A stretch of DNA of 29,367 nucleotides, taken from NCBI RefSeq assembly GCF_947253225.1, contig NZ_CAMXYR010000017.1, positions 1-29,367 on the forward strand, given 5' to 3'. Below the pieces are notes generated by a model. That model did no database searches. It saw only the letters and a list, made by a program, of their open reading frames with translations, and was not told where the DNA came from. Source of the stretch: an uncultured Anaerococcus sp. Lineage in GTDB: Bacteria; Bacillota; Clostridia; Tissierellales; Peptoniphilaceae. Made by a program: the position numbers and the translations under genes. Shown one piece after another: positions 23,271-29,367 of the stretch (its first letter is position 1; each line of letters begins with the position of its first letter).

Positions 23271-23332
23271 AAAAGATTTCTTGGGATTAAATTCTTAACA
23301 GGTAGCTAAGAAGATGCTAAGAAATCTTTTTT
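23271..23332 (+). terminator. Terminator after the alpha-glucosidase
   Basis: AAAAGATTTCTT (23271-23282) pairs perfectly with AAGAAATCTTTT (23319-23330), followed by two more T. A second stem (TTCTTA/TAAGAA) closes the large loop. Confidence 0.75.
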
Positions 23333-23370
23333 CTATGCAAATAAATGAGATTATAACAAGGGTATATAGG

Positions 23371-23380
23371 TTGTATACAA
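23371..23380. promoter_or_regulatory. Palindrome upstream of uxuB, candidate FCD GntR operator
   Basis: TTGTATACAA is a perfect 10-bp palindrome about 50 bases upstream of the -35. It shares the TNGTATACNA core with the site at 14729 beside the FCD regulator, and resembles hexuronate-regulator operators. At this position it might serve activation or looping rather than simple blocking. Confidence 0.5.
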
Positions 23381-23430
23381 AACCTCTTTGGTGGAATTGC
23401 TTTAAAAAATCTGAAAACTTTAAAAAATAG

Positions 23431-23459
23431 TTGACAAGTAAGCAAGGAAATGTTATATT
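23431..23459 (+). promoter_or_regulatory. Promoter of the uxuB-uxuA operon
   Basis: TTGACA (23431-23436), a 17-bp spacer and TATATT (23454-23459). Transcription should begin near 23466, giving a leader of about 225 bases. Confidence 0.82.
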
Positions 23460-23491
23460 TTAATCAGAAGAGAAATAAGGGATGAACTTAA

Positions 23492-23505
23492 TGTAACCGA
23501 TTACA
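23492..23505. promoter_or_regulatory. cre-like site 1 in the uxuB leader
   Basis: TGTAACCGATTACA fits the cre consensus TGWAANCGNTNWCA at every position. It lies about 26 bases after the predicted transcription start, where CcpA or another LacI-family protein could block elongation. Confidence 0.7.
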
Positions 23506-23556
23506 AAAAATATTTCTAAAATTAATGTTATTTCGAGATATTTTTTTGCTAGAAAA

Positions 23557-23570
23557 TGCAACCGCTTACA
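23557..23570. promoter_or_regulatory. cre-like site 2 in the uxuB leader
   Basis: TGCAACCGCTTACA differs from the cre consensus at one position. Its centre is 65 bp from site 1, close to six helical turns, so one regulator could bind both. A weaker third match (GTAGAACGTTTGCA, read on the minus strand) lies at 23659-23672. Confidence 0.6.
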
Positions 23571-23692
23571 AAAATAAGTTTAAAAAGTTCCTTGCTTGAA
23601 GAAAAGTAAAATAACAATTAATAAATTACTTTTTTAGAAAAAATAGGGTATAAGGATAGTAGAACGTTTGCACAAAATTTATGGAGGATTTT

Positions 23693-25273
23693 ATGAAGCT
23701 AAAATTGGAAAATTTAGATGAAATTCTAAAGCTAGTGGATAAGGGACCTGAGTACGATGTCAAAAAACTTAGGGAAGAATCAATCAAAGATCCTAAATGG
23801 TTAGCCTTTGGTTCAGGAAATATCTTTAGGGGATATATAGCTAGGGTCAACCAAGATGGAATTAATGCTGGCAAGGAAGATAGGGGAATTTCTGTTGTTG
23901 AATCATTTGATGAAGAGATTATCGAAAAAATTTATAAGCCTTATGACAACTTGGCTTTGTCAGTTACCCTTCATAAGGATGGAAATTTTGATACTACCCT
24001 TATTGCTAACTTAGTTGAGTCTTTAACTCTCAAAGATATGGATAGAATTAAGGAAATTGCTCTTAATCCAAATCTTGAAGTGATGAGTTTTACTATAACA
24101 GAAAAGGGCTACAACCTTTATGGCTCAGATGGAAGTCTGATGGGAGTTGTTGCGTCTGACCTTGAGAATGGTCCTTGTGAAGCTAAGCATCTTATGAGTA
24201 TTGTAACCGCTTTACTAAACTTGAGATACAAGGAAAATGGCAAAGCACTTACCCTACTTTCTATGGATAATGCTAGCCACAATGGAGATCTCGTTAAAAA
24301 CTCAGTTATGCTTATTGCTAAAGCTTGGCTTGAGAAAGGTTTTGTAGATGAAGGCTTCATCGGATATCTTGAAGAAAAGGTAGCTTTTCCACTTTCAATG
24401 ATAGATAAAATCACACCAAGACCTGCAGTAGAGGTTCAAAAACATGTTGAGGAACTTGGTTTTAGTGATATGGAGCCTGTAGTAACTAGCAAAGGCTCAT
24501 ATGTAGCTGGCTTTGTAAATTCAGAAGAAGCTGAATATCTTGTAATTGAAGATACTTTCCCAAATGGCAGACCTGCTTTTGAAGAAGGTGGGGTGTATAT
24601 GGCAGATAGGGATACAGTTAATAATGTTGAAACTATGAAAGTTACAACTTGCCTAAACCCACTTCACACAGTGCTTGCGACTTATGGCTGTGTTCTAGGC
24701 CATACTTCAATTGCTGAAGAAATGGAAGATGTTGAGCTTGTAAAACTTATAAAGAAAATTGGTTATGATGAAGGTCTCAAGGTTGTTGTAAATCCTGGGA
24801 TTATAAATCCTAAAGACTTCATAGATGAAGTAATCAATGTGAGATTTCCTAACAAGTTCATGCCTGATACTCCACAAAGAATTGCAACAGATACATCACA
24901 AAAGATTTCTGTAAGATTTGGACAAACCATCAAAGGATATATGAAAGATAAGACTCTTGATGTAAGAGATTTAAAGTTCATCCCACTTGCCTTAGCTGGT
25001 TGGCTAAGATATCTTCTTGGTGTAAATGATAATGGAGAAGCTTTTGAACTTTCAAATGATCCTATGATGGATTACCTAAGAAAAAGCCTAGAAGGAATTA
25101 GCCTTGGCAATTTCAAGATAACTGATGGATTAAAAGACCTATTGAGAAATGAAAAAATCTTCGGTGTAAATCTTGAAGAAGTTGGACTTTCTGATTTGGT
25201 AGTTAAATATTTTGAAGAATTGACAGCTGGATGTGGAAGTGTAAGAGCTACACTTAAAAAATACCTAGGATAG
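23693..25273 (+). CDS. uxuB: D-mannonate oxidoreductase (fructuronate reductase)
   Basis: 526 residues from ATG 23693, preceded by GGAGGA; ATG 23681 lacks a ribosome site. It reduces D-fructuronate to D-mannonate with NADH. It is a long-chain mannitol-dehydrogenase-family enzyme: GSGNIFRG (40-47, NAD binding), SMDNASHNG (190-198), FPLSMIDKITPRP (232-244) and the catalytic lysine-asparagine-histidine set K316, N322 and H325 in MKVTTCLNPLHT. The next gene is uxuA, 17 bases on, which identifies the substrate. Tagaturonate reductase (UxaB) is the closest alternative, but no altronate dehydratase is present in the window. Confidence 0.9.
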   Translation: MKLKLENLDEILKLVDKGPEYDVKKLREESIKDPKWLAFGSGNIFRGYIARVNQDGINAGKEDRGISVVESFDEEIIEKIYKPYDNLALSVTLHKDGNFDTTLIANLVESLTLKDMDRIKEIALNPNLEVMSFTITEKGYNLYGSDGSLMGVVASDLENGPCEAKHLMSIVTALLNLRYKENGKALTLLSMDNASHNGDLVKNSVMLIAKAWLEKGFVDEGFIGYLEEKVAFPLSMIDKITPRPAVEVQKHVEELGFSDMEPVVTSKGSYVAGFVNSEEAEYLVIEDTFPNGRPAFEEGGVYMADRDTVNNVETMKVTTCLNPLHTVLATYGCVLGHTSIAEEMEDVELVKLIKKIGYDEGLKVVVNPGIINPKDFIDEVINVRFPNKFMPDTPQRIATDTSQKISVRFGQTIKGYMKDKTLDVRDLKFIPLALAGWLRYLLGVNDNGEAFELSNDPMMDYLRKSLEGISLGNFKITDGLKDLLRNEKIFGVNLEEVGLSDLVVKYFEELTAGCGSVRATLKKYLG

Positions 25274-25290
25274 GTTAAGGAGAAAAACTT

Positions 25291-26361
25291 ATGAAAATGA
25301 CCTTTAGACACTACGGAAACAACGACCCAATCTCATTGGAATACGTCGCTCAAATTCCTGGAGTTACAGGAGTTATGGTTATGATGAATGAGTGGGAGGC
25401 TGGTGAAGTTTGGGAAAAGGATGTTTTCCAAGCTTATGTTGATAAGTGCCACGCAGTAGGCCTTGAATGTGAAATTATAGAGTCAATCAATGTTCACGAA
25501 GATATAAAGATGGGGTTACCTACAAGAGATAAATATATTGAAAATTACAAACAATCTCTGATAAATGTTGCGGCTTGCGGGGTTAAAACTGTAATCTATA
25601 ACTTCATGCCAGTTTTTGACTGGGTTAAGACAGACCTATACAAGGTTCTTCCAGATGGGTCAAACACTCTTGCCTTTGACCAAGCCAAGGTAGAAGGCCT
25701 TAGCCCAAGAGATATGGTAAATGAAATCCTTGATGGGGCTGGAAACTTTGAACTACCAGGCTGGGAGCCAGAAAGACTAGCTCAACTTGAAGAAGTGCTT
25801 GATAAGTATAAGGATATTGATGAAGATAAACTAAGAGAAAATTATAAGTACTTCCTTGAAGGAATTATTCCAACATGTGAACAGCTAGGCATTAAAATGG
25901 CAGTTCACCCAGATGATCCAGCTTGGCCAATCTTTGACATTCCAAGAATTACATCTACTCCAGAAGATTTAGAAAAAATTGTAAACCTTGTTGATAGTCC
26001 ATCAAATACCCTATGTATTTGTACAGGCTCCTTGGGTTCAAGAGTTGAAAACGATGTGCCAGCCATAATTGAAGACTTCGCAAAAAGAGGCAAAATTGGT
26101 GCAATGCACGTTAGAAACATAAAGTTTACTGGAGAAAAACAATTCTATGAATCAGCTCACTTATCTAGTTGTGGTTCATTAGATATGTATAAAATCATGA
26201 AGGCTCTCTATGATGGAGGCTTTGAAGGCTACCTAAGACCAGACCACGGAAGAATGATTTGGGGTGAAGAAGGAAGAGCAGGCTACGGTCTTTACGATAG
26301 AGCTCTCGGAGTAGCTTACCTAAACGGTCTTTGGGAAGCAATCGACAAGGCTAATAAATAA
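25291..26361 (+). CDS. uxuA: Mannonate dehydratase
   Basis: 356 residues, normal length. It dehydrates D-mannonate to 2-keto-3-deoxy-D-gluconate using a divalent metal such as Mn. The TIM barrel begins MKMTFRHYGNNDPISL. Metal ligands of the family appear as H206 (AVHPDDP), C244 (CICTGSLGS), H273 (MHVRNIK) and D318 (RPDHGR). The lid and substrate region is ESINVHEDIKMG. AAGGAG lies 17 bases after the uxuB stop, so both genes share one transcript. A hairpin and two promoters follow before uxaC. Confidence 0.96.
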   Translation: MKMTFRHYGNNDPISLEYVAQIPGVTGVMVMMNEWEAGEVWEKDVFQAYVDKCHAVGLECEIIESINVHEDIKMGLPTRDKYIENYKQSLINVAACGVKTVIYNFMPVFDWVKTDLYKVLPDGSNTLAFDQAKVEGLSPRDMVNEILDGAGNFELPGWEPERLAQLEEVLDKYKDIDEDKLRENYKYFLEGIIPTCEQLGIKMAVHPDDPAWPIFDIPRITSTPEDLEKIVNLVDSPSNTLCICTGSLGSRVENDVPAIIEDFAKRGKIGAMHVRNIKFTGEKQFYESAHLSSCGSLDMYKIMKALYDGGFEGYLRPDHGRMIWGEEGRAGYGLYDRALGVAYLNGLWEAIDKANK

Positions 26362-26405
26362 AAATTAAAGTACACAGTTTACTACGAACATAAACCTTGG
26401 GTAAG

Positions 26406-26427
26406 GAGGGTTGGTAAACCGACCCTC
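26406..26427 (+). terminator. Hairpin between uxuA and uxaC, possible partial terminator
   Basis: GAGGGTTGG (26406-26414) pairs with CCGACCCTC (26419-26427) with one G-U pair and a TAAA loop: nine strong pairs. What follows (ACTTTATC) is a poor T run, so it may only weaken read-through, or protect the uxuA 3' end. Confidence 0.5.
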
Positions 26428-26430
26428 ACT

Positions 26431-26459
26431 TTATCAAAGGGAATTATTTTGGATATAAT
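26431..26459 (+). promoter_or_regulatory. Promoter 1 of uxaC
   Basis: TTATCA (26431-26436), a 17-bp spacer and TATAAT (26454-26459). The -10 is perfect and the -35 matches at four positions. Confidence 0.5.
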
Positions 26460-26487
26460 AGACAAAATTTTAACTAAAACCTATAAT
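26459..26487 (+). promoter_or_regulatory. Promoter 2 of uxaC
   Basis: TAGACA (26459-26464), a 17-bp spacer and TATAAT (26482-26487). It sits 28 bp downstream of promoter 1 and shares one base with it. The leader before AAAGGA and ATG 26507 would be very short. Confidence 0.55.
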
Positions 26488-26506
26488 ATGAAAGGAAAAT
26501 GTCAAA

Positions 26507-27913
26507 ATGAAATTCATAACAGAAGATTTTATGCTCCATAATGATTTTGCTAAGAAACTCTACCACAATTATGCAGCTAAAATGCCAATCTTTGACTTTC
26601 ACTGCCACCTTGAGGCTAAGGAAATTTATGAAAACAAAAACATTCCATCAATTACCGAAGCGTGGCTGGGTGGAGACCACTACAAGTGGAGAGTTATGAG
26701 AGCTTGTGGAGTTGAGGAAAAATATATAACAGGTGATGCAGGAGATTTTGAAAAATTTGAGAAATATGCTGAAGTTATGCCAAATCTTATCGGCAATCCA
26801 ATCTATCATTGGACTCACCTTGAACTTAAAAACTTCTTTGGTATAGATGAATGTCTAACTAAGGAAAATGCTAGAGAAATTTATGATAAGTGTAATGAGC
26901 TTTTGGCTAAGGATGAATTTAGACCAAGAGGTCTTATCGAAATGAGCAAGGTGGCAGCAGTTTGCACTACAAATGATCCGATTGATGATTTGAAATATCA
27001 TGAACTTATAGCCAAAGATGGGTTTAAGGTAAAAGTTCTTCCAGCTTTCAGACCTGACAATGCCCTCTACATTGAAAAAGAAACTTACGCTTCATATCTA
27101 GCTGACCTTGCTAAGGCTAGTGGAGTAGAAATTAAGAACTTCTCTGATATCAAAAAGGCTCTCAAGGCAAGAATAGAATTTTTTGATAGCCATGGGGCTA
27201 AGGCAAGTGACCAAGCCTTCAAATACATACCTTACAGAAGGTGTGATGAGGAAAGCTTAAATCAAATTGTTGAGAAGAAACTAGCTGGCAAGCCTGTAAG
27301 TCTTTCTGAAGAAGAAGCCTACAAGACAGAGCTTACAATCTTTTTAGCCAAGGAATATAAGAAAGTTGATTGGGCTATGGAAATCCACGTTGGAGTTATA
27401 AGAAACAATTCCAAGGTTCTATTTGAAAAACTAGGGGCAGATGTTGGAGGAGATAGCCAAAACGACTTGAATTTCGCTGAAAATCTTGCAGACCTACTTT
27501 CTGATTTCGAAGACAATGATGGACTTCCAAGGACGGTAATCTTCCCACTAAACCCAAAAGACCACTTCCCAATAGCTACAGTTGGAGGCTCTTTCAATAG
27601 GGCTAATGCTGATAATATGCAAAATATCCAACTAGGAACAGCTTGGTGGCACCTTGACCACAAGGATGGAATGATTGAGCAATTGAAGGTATTCTCAAGT
27701 GTTGGCGTCCTAGCGAAATTCATAGGCATGCTAACAGACTCAAGATCTTTCCTATCTTATCCAAGACATGAATATTTCAGAAGAATCCTCTGTAACTTCA
27801 TAGGAGAGCTTGTAGAAAAGGGAGAATATCCAGCTGATGAGAAATTCCTCGGCAAGGTAATTGAAGATATTTGCTTTAACAACGCAACAAAATATATTAA
27901 GATAGATTTATAA
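26507..27913 (+). CDS. uxaC: Glucuronate isomerase
   Basis: 468 residues. It interconverts D-glucuronate and D-fructuronate (and galacturonate with tagaturonate). It is an amidohydrolase-fold enzyme: IFDFHCHLEAKEI gives the H32-x-H34 metal pair. SITEAWLGGDHYKWRVMRACGV, EIHVGVIRNNS, GTAWWHLDHKDGM and LTDSRSFLSYPRHEYFRRILC are conserved UxaC blocks. AAAGGA lies about ten bases before ATG 26507. It is separated from uxuA by a hairpin and its own promoters, but runs on into eda after 17 bases. Confidence 0.97.
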   Translation: MKFITEDFMLHNDFAKKLYHNYAAKMPIFDFHCHLEAKEIYENKNIPSITEAWLGGDHYKWRVMRACGVEEKYITGDAGDFEKFEKYAEVMPNLIGNPIYHWTHLELKNFFGIDECLTKENAREIYDKCNELLAKDEFRPRGLIEMSKVAAVCTTNDPIDDLKYHELIAKDGFKVKVLPAFRPDNALYIEKETYASYLADLAKASGVEIKNFSDIKKALKARIEFFDSHGAKASDQAFKYIPYRRCDEESLNQIVEKKLAGKPVSLSEEEAYKTELTIFLAKEYKKVDWAMEIHVGVIRNNSKVLFEKLGADVGGDSQNDLNFAENLADLLSDFEDNDGLPRTVIFPLNPKDHFPIATVGGSFNRANADNMQNIQLGTAWWHLDHKDGMIEQLKVFSSVGVLAKFIGMLTDSRSFLSYPRHEYFRRILCNFIGELVEKGEYPADEKFLGKVIEDICFNNATKYIKIDL

Positions 27914-27930
27914 ATAAGAAAGAAGGAAAT

Positions 27931-28557
27931 ATGAGCAAAGTAGAAACTATAAGCAAAGTATTAGAACTAGGAATCGTACCAGTAGTAAGAGCAGAATCAG
28001 CAGACCAAGCAATAGAATTCTGCAAGGGACTAATTGATGGAGGAATTAACACCCTAGAAGTAACCTTCACCATACCAAACGCAATAGAAGTATTCCAAAG
28101 AATCCAAAAAGAACTTCCAAAAGACACCCTTCTTGGAGCAGGAACAGTCCTAGATCCAACAACAGCAAGACTTGCAATCATGAACGGAGCAAAATTCGTA
28201 GTAAGTCCTTCATTCGACAAAGAAGTTGCAAAAATGTGTAATATTTACAACATCCCATACATGCCAGGTTGTGTAACTCCAGCTGAAATGCTAGAAGCCT
28301 ACAAATATGGAGTAGACATCATCAAACTATTCCCAGGCTCTCTTGCAGGTCCATCATATGTAAAAGCAATCCATGGTCCATACCCACACTTCCAAATCAT
28401 GCCAACAGGAGGCGTAAGCTTAGACAACCTTCAAGAATGGTTCAAAGCGGGCGTAGTAGCAGTAGGAGCAGGTTCAAACCTAGTAAAAGGAAGCAGAGAA
28501 GAAATCACCAAAAAAGCACAAGAATATTTAGTAAAAATTGCGGAGGTAAGAAAATAA
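27931..28557 (+). CDS. eda: KDPG aldolase (2-keto-3-deoxy-6-phosphogluconate aldolase)
   Basis: 208 residues, the usual trimeric class I aldolase size. It splits KDPG into pyruvate and glyceraldehyde-3-phosphate. The Schiff-base lysine is K132 in DIIKLFPGS; E43 (LEVTFT) is the proton-transfer glutamate, and MPTGGVSLDN binds phosphate. AGAAGGAAAT precedes ATG 27931. The stop overlaps the kdgK start by one base (TAATG). Its codons favour C-ending NNY forms and A-ending forms (CTA, GTA, CCA) far more than uxuA or uxuB, as in highly expressed genes. Confidence 0.95.
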   Translation: MSKVETISKVLELGIVPVVRAESADQAIEFCKGLIDGGINTLEVTFTIPNAIEVFQRIQKELPKDTLLGAGTVLDPTTARLAIMNGAKFVVSPSFDKEVAKMCNIYNIPYMPGCVTPAEMLEAYKYGVDIIKLFPGSLAGPSYVKAIHGPYPHFQIMPTGGVSLDNLQEWFKAGVVAVGAGSNLVKGSREEITKKAQEYLVKIAEVRK

Positions 28558-29367
28558 TGAGCAAAAAAGTTGTAACCCTAGGCGAAATAATGTTAAGACT
28601 GTCCACACCAGGCTATGAGAGATTTGTCCAAGCTGAAAGCTTCGATGCAATTTATGGAGGGGGAGAAGCAAACGTAGCAGTATCCCTAGCCAACTATGGT
28701 TTTGACGCATATTATGTAACAAAACTACCAAAACATGAAATAGGTCAAGCAGCAGTAAACGCTTTAAGAAGATATGGAGTAAACACAAATTATATCCTAA
28801 GAGGTGGAGAAAGAGTAGGAATCTACTATTCAGAGACAGGAGCATCAGCAAGACCATCTAAGGTAATCTACGATAGAAGTAACTCAGCCATAGCAGAAGC
28901 TAAAGCAGATGAATTTGACTTCGATGAAATATTCAAAGATGCAGCATGGTTCCACACATCAGGAATCACTCCAGCAATCTCCAAAGAAGGAGCAGAAATC
29001 ACAAAAAGAGCCATGCAAGCAGCCAAAAAGGCAGGAGCGAAGGTATCAATCGACCTAAACTACAGAGCAAAACTCTGGAGCCCAGAAGAAGCTCAAGCAG
29101 TAATGAAAGATTTGATGCAATACGTTGACGTATGTATAGGAAACGAAGAAGACGCTTCCCTATGCCTAGGCTTTACTCCAAAAGGGCTAGATGTAACAAG
29201 TGGTAAATTAGATGTAGAAGGCTACCATGAAATCTTCAAACAAATGAAAGAAGAATTCGGCTTTGAAATGATAGCATCATCCCTAAGAGAATCATACTCA
29301 GCTTCTGATAATGGCTGGTCAGCCCTAATCTATGATGGCAAAGACTTCCACCAAGCTCCACAATACG
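28557..29367 (+). CDS. kdgK: 2-keto-3-deoxygluconate kinase, N-terminal part (cut by the window edge)
   Basis: 270 codons from ATG 28557 to the right edge, with no stop reached. The protein begins MSKKVVTLGEIMLRLSTPGY and is a PfkB-family sugar kinase: GGGEANVAVSLANYG (sugar-binding glycine pair, about 34-48), VGIYYSETG, SIDLNYRAKLW (about 164-174) and IGNEEDA. It phosphorylates KDG to KDPG, the substrate of Eda. The catalytic GAGD motif lies beyond the edge. GGAGGT precedes the start inside eda, giving coupled translation. Codon use resembles eda. Confidence 0.95.
   Translation, partial: MSKKVVTLGEIMLRLSTPGYERFVQAESFDAIYGGGEANVAVSLANYGFDAYYVTKLPKHEIGQAAVNALRRYGVNTNYILRGGERVGIYYSETGASARPSKVIYDRSNSAIAEAKADEFDFDEIFKDAAWFHTSGITPAISKEGAEITKRAMQAAKKAGAKVSIDLNYRAKLWSPEEAQAVMKDLMQYVDVCIGNEEDASLCLGFTPKGLDVTSGKLDVEGYHEIFKQMKEEFGFEMIASSLRESYSASDNGWSALIYDGKDFHQAPQY

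Noticed and set aside
27319..27729. 136-codon minus-strand open frame inside uxaC
   Set aside because: It is antisense to conserved UxaC blocks, with no start signal and no recognisable domain.
1..29367. CRISPR array, tRNA or rRNA genes, prophage or attachment sites
   Set aside because: No regularly spaced repeats, cloverleaf sequence, rRNA segment or phage structural gene was seen on either strand by eye.

Overview
This 29.4-kb window is low-GC DNA with strong AGGAGG-type ribosome binding sites, near-consensus sigma-A promoters (TTGACA-17-TATAAT) and tight operons. The gene content suggests a fermentative anaerobic Firmicute. A Peptoniphilaceae-like coccus such as Anaerococcus would fit, but that placement is inference from style and content; there is no rRNA to confirm it.

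Layout. Positions 1-2400 are a sparse, decayed accessory stretch: the tail of an unknown gene, an orphan GIY-YIG/DUF4357 protein, a small membrane protein and a decayed IS3-family insertion sequence. Positions 2458-3719 (minus) are an SPFH/band-7 membrane protein co-transcribed with a small ribbon-helix-helix (Arc-like) protein, behind a promoter that carries two tandem palindromes. Next come an alpha/beta hydrolase, a YtqB/MnmM-type tRNA methyltransferase (minus) and a Y-family DNA polymerase. Positions 6868-10405 are a four-gene operon: a YtrA-type GntR regulator, a DUF1648/DUF5808 membrane protein, an ABC ATPase and an ABC-2 permease. Malic enzyme and transketolase follow as single-gene units, each with its own terminator.

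From 13941 to the right edge the window is dominated by sugar-acid catabolism. An FCD-type GntR regulator (minus) is divergent from a zinc-dependent polyol/aldonate dehydrogenase and a complete TRAP transporter (DctP, DctQ, DctM). A split ChrA-type transporter pair, a LarA-family nickel-pincer racemase/epimerase homologue and a GH13 alpha-glucosidase follow. The last block is the D-glucuronate pathway: uxuB, uxuA, uxaC, eda (kdgA) and the start of kdgK. Together these enzymes convert glucuronate to fructuronate, mannonate, 2-keto-3-deoxygluconate (KDG), its phosphate (KDPG), and then pyruvate plus glyceraldehyde-3-phosphate. Transketolase and malic enzyme sit downstream of those products in central metabolism.

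Main hypotheses. (1) The LarA homologue keeps the whole nickel-pincer active-site set and lies beside UxuA, whose substrate D-mannonate is the C2 epimer of D-gluconate. It may be a sugar-acid 2-epimerase feeding this pathway. (2) The zinc dehydrogenase and TRAP genes probably import and oxidise an aldonate such as L-gulonate or L-galactonate. (3) Two TNGTATACNA palindromes, at 14729 and 23371, may join both sugar-acid loci in one regulon under the FCD GntR protein. (4) cre-like sites lie downstream of the predicted uxuB transcription start. (5) The SPFH/RHH operon looks autoregulated.
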